From JAKQDH01 sp029558835 (GTDB lineage: Bacteria; Planctomycetota; Phycisphaerae; UBA1845), in contig DAOQSN010000035.1 of assembly GCA_035356615.1 (NCBI GenBank), forward strand, positions 1 through 56,100: a DNA stretch of 56,100 nucleotides, written 5' to 3'. Positions within the stretch are counted from its first letter, which is position 1. Every line of letters starts with the position of its first letter. Below the pieces are notes generated by a model. It was given only the letters and a program-made list of their open reading frames with translations, did not search any database and was not told where the DNA came from. A program made the translations under genes and the position numbers. Of this stretch, positions 15,448 through 25,015 are shown one piece after another.

Positions 15448-16530
15448 TCAGAGGGCCGAGCCTACTGCGGTGGGTGTCTTGCGGAGGCCCCGCTCCATCA
15501 AGCGGACAATGGCGAAGGGGATGCGGTCGAGGCGGACGGAGTGATCAACGCAGCCGGTGGCGACGGCCGCCTTGGGCATGCCGTAGACCAGCGAGGTCGC
15601 CTCGTCCTGGGCGATCGTCCAGGCGCCGGCGTTGTGCAGGTCGGTGATGCCCCGCGCGCCGTCACTGCCCATGCCGGTCATGATGACGCCGATGGCCCGC
15701 GACCCGCACGTCTGCGCGGCACTGGCGAACATCACGTCCACCGAGGGACGGTGGCGGGAGACCTCCGGGCCGTCGTCCAGTTCCACGCCGACGTCGACGC
15801 CATGCCGCACGAGCTTCAGGTGATAGCCGCCCGGCGCCACCAGGACCTTCCCCGGAGCGATCTTGTCACCCTCTTCCGCCTCCTTCACTTCCATCGCGCA
15901 GAGGTTGTTGAGCCGGGCGGCGAACGGCTTGGTAAAAGGCGCCGGCATGTGCTGTGTCACCACGATGGGCGGGAACTCGCTGGGAAAGGCCGGCAGCATT
16001 TCCATCAGGGTCTGCGGTCCGCCGCAACTGATGCCGATCGCCACCAGCCAGCCGCGGCTGTGGTTGGGCGGCAGCTTCGGGGCGGCGCTCACCGCGCCGG
16101 GCGCCACCCGCCGGGTGCGTCCCTTGGCCCGCGCGGCCGCCAGCACCTTCTGGACGAGCTGGTCCTGGAACCCCTCCAGTCGGGTGATCTCGTTGCCTTT
16201 CGGCTTGGCGATGTAGTCGAAGGCCCCCTTCTGCAGCGCCTCCATGGTGACCTGCCCGCCCGCCTGGGTCAGCGTCGAGCACATCACGAAGGAGACCGGC
16301 GCCTTGCCCACCACCCGTTCCAGCACGCCGATGCCGTTGAGCCGGGGCATCTCCACGTCGAGGGTCACTACGTCGGGCTTCAGCGCCTTGATTTGACGCA
16401 GGGTCTCGAGCCCGTCGGTGGCCAGACCGACGACCTCGATCTGCGGATGCTGCGCCAGGGCGCGCCGGATAATGGCGCGGACCAGCGCGCTGTCATCCAC
16501 GATGAGGACTTTGACCTTCGACGCTGCCAT
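15448..16530 (-). CDS. cheB: Chemotaxis response regulator protein-glutamate methylesterase
   Basis: 360 residues. The N-terminal receiver domain has the acidic pair D12-D13, phospho-acceptor D58 in TLDVEMPRLNG, and K109 in IAKPKG. A linker leads to the CheB esterase domain with its catalytic triad S168 (IGISCGG, usually GxSxGG), H194 (TQHMP) and D290 (MTGMGSDGARG). It removes methyl groups from chemoreceptor glutamates to reset the signal. No cheR, cheA or receptor gene is nearby, so it is an orphan here and may serve a chemosensory-like pathway encoded elsewhere. A PilZ-like gene lies upstream on the same strand. Confidence 0.95.
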   Translation of the reverse strand: MAASKVKVLIVDDSALVRAIIRRALAQHPQIEVVGLATDGLETLRQIKALKPDVVTLDVEMPRLNGIGVLERVVGKAPVSFVMCSTLTQAGGQVTMEALQKGAFDYIAKPKGNEITRLEGFQDQLVQKVLAAARAKGRTRRVAPGAVSAAPKLPPNHSRGWLVAIGISCGGPQTLMEMLPAFPSEFPPIVVTQHMPAPFTKPFAARLNNLCAMEVKEAEEGDKIAPGKVLVAPGGYHLKLVRHGVDVGVELDDGPEVSRHRPSVDVMFASAAQTCGSRAIGVIMTGMGSDGARGITDLHNAGAWTIAQDEATSLVYGMPKAAVATGCVDHSVRLDRIPFAIVRLMERGLRKTPTAVGSAL

Positions 16531-16701
16531 GCTCAGTCACTCGCGCAGACCCGACCGAGGAGGTGACTCCTGTTCCCCGCTCAACGCATGTCCACCCCCA
16601 CCTGCGGCTGGGTGGTCGCGTCGCTCCCTCACGGGATCATCGGACACAATCCAGGAACGCCTTTGAGCCGCGGGCTTGCGCCCGGGCGGCGTCGCGCCCC
16701 A

Positions 16702-17085
16702 TTACCGCAGCGACTCCGACCGCGGCGGCATCTCGAACAGCACGCCGAAACAGTTCGGCAAGTCCCCTCTGCCTTCGTGGCAGACCGTTCCCGACACCGT
16801 GAAACGCTCGTCCCCGACGACCATGTCCAGAGTGACCGGCTCGCCGTGCTTCGGCATTTCATTGGCCATCACGCGCGCCCCCTGCTCCGAGACTTCGGTG
16901 AGCACACCGGACAAGCAGGCGTTTGCCACCGTGTGCACCGCAAGCCCGAGAATCTCCTGGATGCGCTCGGAGCGCGGGGCGGGTTCCTCCAGCGTACACC
17001 GCCAGCGGCCCGGTCGGGACTCAACCATCGGGATACTTCGTGTCAGAGCTTCAAGCCACCGTTTCGGAGCCACCACCGCCGACAT
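16702..17085 (-). CDS. PilZ-like domain protein
   Basis: 127 residues from ATG 17085. The C-terminal ~75 residues (TEVSEQGARVMANEMPKHGEPVTLDMVV...VSGTVCHEGRGDLPNCFGVLFE) have the alternating strand pattern of PilZ domains, including an S-x-x-G-like block and a closing V-x-F pattern. PilZ domains often bind cyclic di-GMP; the usual R-x-x-x-R is not clear (RSER at ~52-55 is a partial match), so ligand binding is doubtful. Upstream codons remain open to 17307 but are Arg/Ala/Gly-rich and look noncoding. Same strand as cheB, 171 bases upstream of it. Confidence 0.55.
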   Translation of the reverse strand: MSAVVAPKRWLEALTRSIPMVESRPGRWRCTLEEPAPRSERIQEILGLAVHTVANACLSGVLTEVSEQGARVMANEMPKHGEPVTLDMVVGDERFTVSGTVCHEGRGDLPNCFGVLFEMPPRSESLR

Positions 17086-17371
17086 GAGACCGTTCCAATC
17101 CTGGCATGGGGCGAGACCCGGACCACCGCATCTGCCGGCGCGGCGCGCAACCGCTGCGCCTCCACGCGAGAGCGCGGGGAGAGCACCCGTTCCGCCCGCG
17201 ACCGCTCTCCATCCTGCGATATCGACTCCTGGACGGGGCGACTTCCGGTTGCCGACCACCGGAGGGCGCGATTGCTCCGGATCGCCCCCGCTGTGCGCGA
17301 ACGCCACTCCCGCGTCGGACGGGCCAAGTCATCCGGCCCCGCGCAGGTGCCGATAACTCACCCAGCCCGCA

Positions 17372-17457
17372 GGCGGGTAGAACGCGCCCTACCGACAGCG
17401 GCGGGTGGAACCCGCCCTGCCGAGTTGTCCGCGCCCGCAGGGCGGGCTCTGCCCGCC
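17372..17457. repeat. Palindromic repeat family D, three units
   Basis: Two direct units, GGCGGGTAGAACGCGCCCTA at 17372 and GGCGGGTGGAACCCGCCCTG at 17400, are followed by the inverted unit GCAGGGCGGGCTCTGCCCGC at 17437. Each is a palindrome able to form a hairpin. The rest of the 17086-17485 gap between divergent genes shows no gene. Confidence 0.6.
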
Positions 17458-17485
17458 GGGGGCTGGTGCGGGAGGCGGCTTTTGT

Positions 17486-18637
17486 ATGTCCATGGCGACC
17501 AGTCCAGCTTCCGTGCTGCCTCGTCCCGCCGCGAGGGTGACCGCGCACGTTGCCCGCCCGCGACCTAAGACGTGGGCGACCCTGGTGTGGATGGCGGCGC
17601 TGCTGCTGACTCTGGAGGGCGCGGTGCGGGTGCGGGCGTGGTACCGGCACGGCTCGGCCGACCCGGTCGCCCGCATCTACCAGGCTGACGAGCGGTTGGG
17701 TCGGCGCCTGGCGCCGGGGGCCGCCCTCGCGGGCGCCGAACGACGCTTGTCCATCAATCAATGGGGTTTTCGCGGAGCCGAGGTCACACGTGCCAAGCCG
17801 GCGGGCACGATCCGCCTGGCCGCCCTCGGCGACTCGACGACCTTCGGGATGGAAGCCAGCAGCGATGAAGCGGTCTGGGTGCAACAGGCCGTGGCCCACC
17901 TCAACCGCGCCGACGACCAGCGGAGCTACGACGCCATTAACGCGGCCGTGCCCGGCTACACCATCGCGCAGAGCTACCATCAGCTCGCGGAGCACATCGC
18001 ACCGTTTGCCCCGGACGTCGTCGTGGTCTACCAGGTGGGAACGAACATCGCCGCCCATGGCCGCCGGCAGTTCGGTGCGGACGTTGGGCAGCCGGCGCGC
18101 CGTTCGCTGCGTCGTCTGGCCGAGGAGAGCTCGCTGCTGCTCAACCTGATTCGCCTCAACACGGCGGCATGGCGCGCGCGCTACGTGGCCCCGCCGCGGC
18201 CCCGGCGGCTTGATGACGAAGGCGTGTTGCAGTACGCCGCGGCCGTGCAACGCCTCGTTGAGTACTGCCGCGCGCAGGGCTGGCCCGTGTTGCTGTGCAC
18301 GTGCCCGCGGGCGTTCGGCGACCCGACGGCCCCCACGAACCAGTACACCCTGGCGGCGAGCGCCCTGGCGAACGTTCCCTGGCTGCCCCTGGAGGGGCTC
18401 AACGACGCTTATGACCGCTACAACGACGCCCTGCGCCGGCTCGGCGGGCAGCCCGGCGTCACGCTGGTGGACCTCGATCGCGCCGTGCCCAAGCGTGGTG
18501 ACTACTTCGCCGACGCCCTGCACCTGAACGATGCGGGACATGCCGTGGTGGGTGAAGCCGTCGCTCGGGCGGTGCGGGAAGGGGCGCTGGCGGCGGCCGT
18601 GCCCATGCCGACCCACCTGCCGCTGGACGGACCGTAA
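17486..18637 (+). CDS. SGNH/GDSL-type hydrolase, membrane-anchored
   Basis: 383 residues from ATG 17486 (GGAGG about ten bases upstream). One membrane segment at ~residues 30-47 would anchor it with the catalytic domain outside. The block I motif LAALGDSTTFGME holds the nucleophile S117; block V is DALHLNDAGHAVV near the C-terminus with the Asp and His. A GTNIAAHG segment is near block III. It is followed one base after its stop by an MBOAT acyltransferase. Paired MBOAT and SGNH proteins (as AlgI with AlgJ/AlgX) acetylate exopolysaccharides in the periplasm; that is the inferred role here. Confidence 0.85.
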   Translation: MSMATSPASVLPRPAARVTAHVARPRPKTWATLVWMAALLLTLEGAVRVRAWYRHGSADPVARIYQADERLGRRLAPGAALAGAERRLSINQWGFRGAEVTRAKPAGTIRLAALGDSTTFGMEASSDEAVWVQQAVAHLNRADDQRSYDAINAAVPGYTIAQSYHQLAEHIAPFAPDVVVVYQVGTNIAAHGRRQFGADVGQPARRSLRRLAEESSLLLNLIRLNTAAWRARYVAPPRPRRLDDEGVLQYAAAVQRLVEYCRAQGWPVLLCTCPRAFGDPTAPTNQYTLAASALANVPWLPLEGLNDAYDRYNDALRRLGGQPGVTLVDLDRAVPKRGDYFADALHLNDAGHAVVGEAVARAVREGALAAAVPMPTHLPLDGP

Positions 18638-18638
18638 G

Positions 18639-20060
18639 ATGGCATTCAACAGCCTGCACTTTCTCCTCTTCTTTCCGCTGGTGACCACCGGCGCCTGGCT
18701 GCTGCGCCGGCACGCCGGTCTGCGTATGCTCCTGCTGCTGTTCGCCAGCTACTACTTCTACATGTCGTGGAACTGGAAGTACGCCGGGCTGCTTCTGGGC
18801 TCGACGCTGCTGGATTACGTGGTGGCGCTGGGCATGGCCCGCACGGCGAGCATCTTCCGTCGGCGGCTGTTGTTCATTGCGAGCCTCAGCGGCAACCTCG
18901 GCGTGCTGTTCGTGTTCAAGTATTACAACTTCTTCGCCGACAGCGTCGCCCAGGTGGCGGCCGGTCTGGGCGCGCCGCTGGCCGCGGCCCATCACAGCCT
19001 CCTGCTGCCCGTGGGGATCAGTTTCTACACGTTTCAGACCCTCAGCTACACAATCGACGTCTACCGCGGGCAGTTGCAGCCGACGCGTAACTTCCTGAAG
19101 TTCGCGCTGTTTGTCTCGTTTTTCCCGCAGCTTGTGGCCGGGCCCATCGTCCGGGCCGGTCACTTCCTGCCGCAGCTTGACGCCCGGCCGCGTTTTGATG
19201 ATCGAGCGGCCGAGCTCGGCCTGGGTCGCATCTTCCTCGGCCTGTTCAAGAAGATCTGCCTTGCCGATCTGCTGGGCACCGCGCTGGTCGACCCCGTGTT
19301 CGCCAATCCAGGCGCGTGCAGCTCCTGGACGCTGCTGCTGGCCATGTATGGCTATGCGTTTCAGATCTATTATGATTTCTCCGGCTACAGCGACATCGCC
19401 CTCGGGGCGGCGAAGGTGCTGGGTTTCGAGCTGCCGATCAACTTCGATCGCCCGTACCTGGCCACCAGCCTCCGCGATTTCTGGCGCCGCTGGCACATCT
19501 CGCTGTCCACGTGGCTGCGCGACTACCTGTACATGCCGCTGGGCGGCGGGCGGGGCTCGGCCCTGCGCACCGCGCGCAACCTTGCGCTCGTCATGCTGCT
19601 GGGCGGCCTGTGGCACGGCGCGGCCTGGGGATTCGTGCTGTGGGGCGCCCTGCACGGGCTGTTGCTGGGGGCCGGCCGCCTGTTTCATCACGTCACCGGC
19701 ATCGATGCCGACCGTAACGACCAGCCGCTCGTCAGCCGGCTCGCCCGCGTCGTGGTGACGTTCCATCTGGTCGCGGGCTGCTTCGTCGTCTTTCGTGCCG
19801 TCGAGTGGCCGCTCATCCGCGCGTATTTCGGCACGTTGCTGAGCTTCCAACCGGGCTTGAGCGTCGCCACCCCCGCGGCCTACTGGGTCCTGCTGGTGGC
19901 GACCCTGTACGAATGGGTCCCGCGTGCGTGGCTGCGGGAGATGCGGAGGGGATACCTGGCGTTACCGAGCCCGGCTCAGGCGGGGGTGTTGACGACCGCC
20001 CTGCTCGTCTTCGCGGCCGTCGGCAGCGGCGAAGCCCCGTTCATCTACTTCCAGTTCTGA
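18639..20060 (+). CDS. MBOAT family O-acyltransferase (AlgI-like)
   Basis: 473 residues with around ten membrane segments. It is close to AlgI/DltB-type proteins: FASYYFYMSWNWKY near the N-terminus, LLPVGISFYTFQTLSYTIDVYRG, YYDFSGYSDIALG, FDRPYLATSLRDFWRRWHISLSTWLRDYLYMPLGG and LLGGLWHGAAW. H326 in WHGA is the family's catalytic His and H286 in RRWHIS is a second conserved one. These proteins pass acyl groups, usually acetyl, across the membrane to an extracellular polymer. The start lies one base after the SGNH gene stop, so the two are co-transcribed. The polymer is unknown; no polymerase gene is nearby. Confidence 0.93.
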   Translation: MAFNSLHFLLFFPLVTTGAWLLRRHAGLRMLLLLFASYYFYMSWNWKYAGLLLGSTLLDYVVALGMARTASIFRRRLLFIASLSGNLGVLFVFKYYNFFADSVAQVAAGLGAPLAAAHHSLLLPVGISFYTFQTLSYTIDVYRGQLQPTRNFLKFALFVSFFPQLVAGPIVRAGHFLPQLDARPRFDDRAAELGLGRIFLGLFKKICLADLLGTALVDPVFANPGACSSWTLLLAMYGYAFQIYYDFSGYSDIALGAAKVLGFELPINFDRPYLATSLRDFWRRWHISLSTWLRDYLYMPLGGGRGSALRTARNLALVMLLGGLWHGAAWGFVLWGALHGLLLGAGRLFHHVTGIDADRNDQPLVSRLARVVVTFHLVAGCFVVFRAVEWPLIRAYFGTLLSFQPGLSVATPAAYWVLLVATLYEWVPRAWLREMRRGYLALPSPAQAGVLTTALLVFAAVGSGEAPFIYFQF

Positions 20061-20197
20061 CCCGCGGTTCCGACAATCTGAGCTTCCGGGTCCGCTGCGG
20101 ATTGGAGCCGCGGGCTTGCTCCCCTTGCCGTCGAGCGCCAAGGGCAGTCAGCGCGGGGCCGCGATACCCCGATTGTCGCGCCACTACGCACCGTGAT

Positions 20198-21163
20198 TCA
20201 GGAAATCCGCTCCGGGGACGGCACGGCGTCGCCACGCTTGACCATGTCACCCGACGCCTGAGCGACCGGCGGAGACGCCGCCGGCCCGCCCGGGCGCACC
20301 ATCGCCTTGATGTGCTGGTAGATGGCCCGCGTGGCCGTCGAACGGTTCAACGTGTAGAAGTGAATGCCGGCCGCTTCCTGCTCGATCAGTTGCAGGCACT
20401 GTTGCGTCGCGTGGTACATGCCCAGGTGACGCACGGCCTCGGCGTCGTCCTCGACGCTCTCGATGCGGTTCAGCAGGTCAGGTGGGATACTCGCCCCGCA
20501 CATTTCGGTAAACCGCCGAATCTGCTTGACGCTCAGGATGGGCATGATGCCGGCGACGATCGGCACCTTGATCCCCGCCCGCAGGGCCCGCTCGCGGAAA
20601 CGGTAAAAGTGCCGGTTGTCAAAGAAGAGTTGCGTGATGAGGAAATCCACGCCGGCATCCACCTTACGCAGCAGATGTTCCAGGTCGGCGGTCAGGCTGC
20701 CCGCCTCGGGATGCCCTTCGGGGTAGCAGGCGGCCGCGATACACATGTCGCTGCGCGCCCGGATGAAGGCCACCAGCTCGCTGGCGTAGCGGAACTCATC
20801 CGCCTCCGGCGTCGCGGGCACCTGGTCCGCCGGCCGGTCGCCGCGCAGAGCCAGCACGTTCTCGATCCCATGCCGTTTCAGATCGTCCACCACGGTGCCC
20901 AGCTCGGCGCGTGTCGCCCCCATGCAGGTCAGGTGGGCCATGCTCTCAATGCCGATGTCGCTCTTGATGCGCGTCACTAGGTCGAGGGTCTGGCGCCGGT
21001 CCGACCCGCCCGAGCCATAGGTTACGGAGACGTAGGTGGGATGCAGCGGCTTGAGGGACTCCACCGTGCGGTAAAGGTCCCAGAACCCGATTTCGTCCTT
21101 AGGGGGGAAGAACTCGAAGGACAGGGTGGGTCGGCCGGGGCTGAACTGCTGTGTGATCCGCAT
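20198..21163 (-). CDS. metF: Methylenetetrahydrofolate reductase
   Basis: 321 residues; reduces 5,10-methylene-THF to 5-methyl-THF for methionine synthesis with FAD. Typical segments are TLSFEFFPPKDE at the N-terminus (with the catalytic-site Glu), VSVTYGSGGSDR, HLTCMGAT, NVLALRGDRP, AACYPEGHPE, DAGVDFLITQLFFDN and PIVAGIMPI. The C-terminus ends in GIHFYTLNRSTATRAIY and a ~30-residue non-conserved tail. Length is normal for the short bacterial type. The ATG at 21163 lies only 17 bases downstream of a tRNA-Tyr gene on the same strand, so the tRNA and metF may share a transcript. Confidence 0.95.
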   Translation of the reverse strand: MRITQQFSPGRPTLSFEFFPPKDEIGFWDLYRTVESLKPLHPTYVSVTYGSGGSDRRQTLDLVTRIKSDIGIESMAHLTCMGATRAELGTVVDDLKRHGIENVLALRGDRPADQVPATPEADEFRYASELVAFIRARSDMCIAAACYPEGHPEAGSLTADLEHLLRKVDAGVDFLITQLFFDNRHFYRFRERALRAGIKVPIVAGIMPILSVKQIRRFTEMCGASIPPDLLNRIESVEDDAEAVRHLGMYHATQQCLQLIEQEAAGIHFYTLNRSTATRAIYQHIKAMVRPGGPAASPPVAQASGDMVKRGDAVPSPERIS

Positions 21164-21180
21164 CGTACCGGCACTCGAAC

Positions 21181-21263
21181 TGGGCGCGGAAGGATTTGAA
21201 CCTTCGTAGGCTTACGCCAACGGGTTTACAGCCCGTCCCCTTTGGCCACTCGGGCACACGCCC
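21181..21263 (-). tRNA. tRNA-Tyr (anticodon GTA)
   Basis: Minus strand. Acceptor GGGCGTG pairs with CGCGCCC (one G-U). The D arm has CCC/GGG around GAGTGGCCAAA. The anticodon stem ACGGG/CCCGT encloses CTGTAAA with anticodon GTA. A long variable arm (GGC-GTAA-GCC) marks it as type II, as bacterial tRNA-Tyr should be. The T arm is GAAGG-TTCAAAT-CCTTC. The discriminator is A; CCA is not encoded. Confidence 0.95.
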
Positions 21264-21696
21264 CCCGCGTATCGATCGGCCGACCCCGCCGTCGACTCGC
21301 GTTGGATACAGCCACGGCTTTCTACCCCACTTCCGGCCCTCTGGCAAGGGGCGCCCCCACCCGCTGGCCAGGTCCGCCATCCGAGCCCGAGCTTCGGCCG
21401 GCGGGGGCCCCGCGGTGCCCGCTTGGAAGTCCGCCGGGCTTCGTCCGTGCCCCAACCGACCCTGCGGGGGCAGGGCATCGTTGCGCGCACCAGGAACACC
21501 TACGGTTGAAAGAGGGTGACATTGTTCCACCGCCGCGCCGCCATGTCCGCCGACACCGCGGGGCTACTGCCGTAGCCCCCGAGCGGGTCCGTCCGCGAGG
21601 AACGGACCTCGGTGAGGGCCTCGGGTGCCGGTAGGCGGTTTGGAAAGCGGGCAAAGCAGGCCCGGTGGGAGCGGAGCACTGCCCGTGTGACCGACA
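21264..21696. other. Intergenic region with two hairpins
   Basis: Between the tRNA and the TPR-protease gene. It holds two perfect hairpins: GGGGCTAC-TGCC-GTAGCCCC at 21560-21579 and GGTCCGT/ACGGACC at 21586-21608. Both lie about 90-140 bases after the TPR gene stop and may end its transcript, though there is no T run. No gene is seen. Confidence 0.45.
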
Positions 21697-24600
21697 CTAC
21701 GGAAGTAGCGCGCGGGCCGCTGACTGCGCATCGAGCGTCACGGCTTGTCGGGCAAGTTCCTGGGCGCGCTCGCGGTCGCCCAACTTGTGGGCGGCGAAGG
21801 CTGCCTGCTCGAAGTAGCGGGCCTGCTGCGGCTCCAGGCGGGTGAGGCAGACATACTCCTCCAGGGCCGCCTGCGTGTCGCCCGCCAGCATACACGTCTC
21901 CGCCAACGCCTGTCGCAAGGCCGCGCTGAACGGATCGACGTGCAGCGCCCGCCGGTACCAGTACAGTGCCTCGTTCAGTTGCCCGCGGGCACGTTGGATG
22001 CGGGCGATGCCGTTCGGCACGTCCGGATCGTGGCAGTCCAGGCGGGCCAGTTCCATCAGTTGCGGCAGGGCCAGGTCGTCCTGCTTGCGTTTCAGGTAGA
22101 TGGCCGACAGCGCTTGCCAGCTTGCCGGGTCCAGCGGGCAAAGGCGTTGCAGCGCCTGGAACGCCTCCACGGCGGCCTCGTATTCCTCACGCCGCAGGTG
22201 GACCGCGCCCTGCAGCTTCGGTGCGTTCCAGTTGGCGGGCCTGACCGCGCGGAGCCGTTGTACCACCGGCAGCAGCTCATCCTCGTGCCCTCGACGTTCG
22301 AGGTCGTTGCCCGCCTCCTGGGCCGCCCGGAACAGGATCAACGCGAGGACTTCCAGGGCCGCCGGCTCGTCTTCGTCCAGCGCCAGCGCGCGCCGGGCGG
22401 CCTGAAGGGCACGCTCCTCGGTGGCCGTGTGTATGCCCGTGGCTTTCCCGGAGGCGTCCACCGTCAGCGTCACCGCCCCTGGCTCGTCGGCCCAGTGCAG
22501 TTCCGCCCGCGCCAGCCGCCCCCACAGGGCCGCGTTCTGCGGCTCGGCGGCCACCAGCGTCCGCAACTGCTCGACGTTCTCGGGGGCCGTCAGGTCGAAA
22601 CCGAGCCTGGTCAGCTCCCCCCGTGCCCATGCTCGGAAGTCCAGGTCAAACCGGGCCTCGCTCAGTTGAAACAGCTCCTGGAAGACCTGCGCCTGGGACT
22701 GCCCGTCGCGGAAGCGACGCAGCATCTGGTTGAGGCAGTCGTACCCGAATCGCTGAACGAGGTACTCGCTCATCCACTCACTCTGGGCGTAAGCCTGAGT
22801 GGGATCATCCGGTCGCCGGGGACGGATGAACCCCCAGTTGATGTCCGCCAACGAGAACAACCGGTCTTCCCGGGCGGCGGCGGCCAGCACCGACCACCAG
22901 GCAAACGGCCGGGGCATCTCCTCCTGCTGCACCGCCAGGGCTTCGGTGAACCAGTGCGGGATGCGGTTGTTCGTGGCGCTGAGCGTCACGGTGTGCGCGA
23001 ACTCGTGCCGCAGCACCTGCATGAGGTTGTAGGTACCCATCACTTCGGTGGAAGCCCGCGGCGTCTCCACCGCGATGACGCGTCCGGTGCAGGCCCCGAC
23101 GGTGTGGATCCACGGCCGACCGGTGATCCGCACGCCGAACGCCCGATGCGTCGGGAACACCTCGATGATCGTCTTGTCCGGCGGTTCGTGCTCGTAATCG
23201 CCGGTGATCTGCGGGTAGACCTGCTCCAGGTACGTGCCCAGGAATGCCCCCAGGCCCGGATCGCGCGTCTGGTCGTATTTGACGATGAAGTGCTCGGTTT
23301 CGTGGCGGGCGAAGGCCTCCAGCGATTCCAGCAGTTCGAGCGTGAACTTGGTCCGCTCGTTGTAGGGGTCGAGCCCCCAGGACGCCTCCAGCACCTCGCG
23401 AGCCTTCTCCTCGTGACCCCACTGCATGTACATCATGCCCAGCGTCGTGCGCGGGTTCGCGTCGGTCGGATCGAACTCAATCGCCAGACGCAGCTCGCGC
23501 TCGCAGGCTTCGTACTGGCGGATGCTGGATAAGGCCACCCCGACTATCGTATGGAACGCGGCGCACCGCGGATTGAGCGCCGCCACCTGGGCCGCCAGCT
23601 TCTGTACCTCGGCGTCGTTGAACTCCGAGGCCGCCAGCGCTGCTTGCAGGCTCAGGGCGATCAGGTCGTTGGGGTTGATGGCCAGCGCCTGCCGGCAAAG
23701 CTCCCGCCCCTCCGCGTACCGGTCTTCGATGATACGCACTTGAGCCAGCAGATAGGGCGCCGGCGCGAAGTTGGGATTGGTGGTCAGCGCCTGCTCGGCG
23801 TGCCACTCGGCCTGCTCGAGGTTCCATTCCTCCAGGGCCGCCGCGCCCAGCCCCACGTGGGCCTCCGGCAGTTTCTCGTTGATGCGGAGGGCGCCCCGGT
23901 AGTCCGCGACGCTGCCGTCCGCCTCGTCGTTGTTGTACTTCTCGCGGAGCAGGTCCGCCGCCGCGATGCGGGCGGGCCAGTACGCCCGGTCCAGCCGCTC
24001 GTAGGCCACTTGCAGCATCTCGTTGAGCACGTGCTGCGTGCGACGGGGCACCGACGTTTGCGTCAGGACACTGTAGCGCAGAAACCCCAGGGCCAGCGCG
24101 GTGAGTCGTTCCGCGTCCCGGGGCAGTTCCGCCTGCCCGGCCACCTGCTTGTCGAACCAGGTGTAGGTCTCGATGGCGGCCTCGCGCCGGCCGAGCAACT
24201 CCTGCACCTGCCCGAGCAGCAGCCGCGCCCCGGCATGGCGCGGCTGGAGCTTGCTGGCCGCCTGGGCGTGTTGCATGACCTCATCGTAGCGCCCCACGCG
24301 CAGCAGGGCATCGGCTACAGCGAAGTGCCAGTCCGCGGATTCCTCGGCCGCCAGGGCCGCCAGCCCGACAATGGCCTCGTCGTATTGCCCGGTCTCCAGC
24401 CGACACCGCGCCAACCCCAACCCGGCCGTCAGCATGTGCTCCGGCGCCTGCGCCAGCCGCTCGTAGGCGGCCGTAGCCTGCGCGTATTGGCCACGCATGA
24501 GCAGCTCCCGCGCCTGCGCGGGCGTGAGCGGCTGCTGCGGCTCCGCCTCCGCCGAGGCCTCAGGCGCAGGCGCCGGAACCTGCGGCCCGGGCGCCGGCGG

Positions 24601-24720
24601 TTGTGGCCCAGGCGCTGGCGGTTGCAGTGCCTGCGCCGACGGTTGCAGCGCGGACGCCGGCGTGCTCAGCAACCCGGCCAGTCCGGCTGTCCAAAGGGCT
24701 TGCCTCATCCAGTTAGCCAT
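21697..24720 (-). CDS. Exported TPR protein with an HEXXH peptidase-MA-like domain
   Basis: 1007 residues from ATG 24720. Residues 1-26 form a signal peptide ending PASA. A Pro/Ala/Gln-rich spacer (~27-62) follows. Many tetratricopeptide repeats span about 65-480 (e.g. NPNFAPAPYLLAQVRIIEDRYAEGRELC..INPND). Residues ~490-740 form a zinc protease domain: HEFAH at 572-576 and IPHWFTEALAVQ about 15 residues on, the arrangement of gluzincins such as the peptidase MA family. More TPRs run to the C-terminus. Such proteins are common and poorly studied in Planctomycetota; substrate unknown. The long TPR arms suggest a protein-binding scaffold that presents substrates to the protease. Confidence 0.85.
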   Translation of the reverse strand: MANWMRQALWTAGLAGLLSTPASALQPSAQALQPPAPGPQPPAPGPQVPAPAPEASAEAEPQQPLTPAQARELLMRGQYAQATAAYERLAQAPEHMLTAGLGLARCRLETGQYDEAIVGLAALAAEESADWHFAVADALLRVGRYDEVMQHAQAASKLQPRHAGARLLLGQVQELLGRREAAIETYTWFDKQVAGQAELPRDAERLTALALGFLRYSVLTQTSVPRRTQHVLNEMLQVAYERLDRAYWPARIAAADLLREKYNNDEADGSVADYRGALRINEKLPEAHVGLGAAALEEWNLEQAEWHAEQALTTNPNFAPAPYLLAQVRIIEDRYAEGRELCRQALAINPNDLIALSLQAALAASEFNDAEVQKLAAQVAALNPRCAAFHTIVGVALSSIRQYEACERELRLAIEFDPTDANPRTTLGMMYMQWGHEEKAREVLEASWGLDPYNERTKFTLELLESLEAFARHETEHFIVKYDQTRDPGLGAFLGTYLEQVYPQITGDYEHEPPDKTIIEVFPTHRAFGVRITGRPWIHTVGACTGRVIAVETPRASTEVMGTYNLMQVLRHEFAHTVTLSATNNRIPHWFTEALAVQQEEMPRPFAWWSVLAAAAREDRLFSLADINWGFIRPRRPDDPTQAYAQSEWMSEYLVQRFGYDCLNQMLRRFRDGQSQAQVFQELFQLSEARFDLDFRAWARGELTRLGFDLTAPENVEQLRTLVAAEPQNAALWGRLARAELHWADEPGAVTLTVDASGKATGIHTATEERALQAARRALALDEDEPAALEVLALILFRAAQEAGNDLERRGHEDELLPVVQRLRAVRPANWNAPKLQGAVHLRREEYEAAVEAFQALQRLCPLDPASWQALSAIYLKRKQDDLALPQLMELARLDCHDPDVPNGIARIQRARGQLNEALYWYRRALHVDPFSAALRQALAETCMLAGDTQAALEEYVCLTRLEPQQARYFEQAAFAAHKLGDRERAQELARQAVTLDAQSAARALLP

Positions 24721-25015
24721 GGGTGTTACTCGCTCGCCAGTTGCCAAGCAGACCCCGGGTTCGACATCGAAGTTCGGTTGAGCACCTGTCCAGTCTCTTT
24801 GCGGTACCTTACCCTCAGGATTATACCCGCCGGTTTCCCCGCCGCCGCTGGTGTTACCGGGCCTGCGCCTGGTACCCTTAGGGATTCCGCGATGGCGCGC
24901 CCTGGGAACTGCACGGCACACGTCCACAGCGTTGACACGCTACCGGTCGCCCTGCTAAGCTGCGTGCCTTGTCGAATGTTCGGGCTGGTCAGGGCGACAA
25001 ACGGGTGACTCGTCC

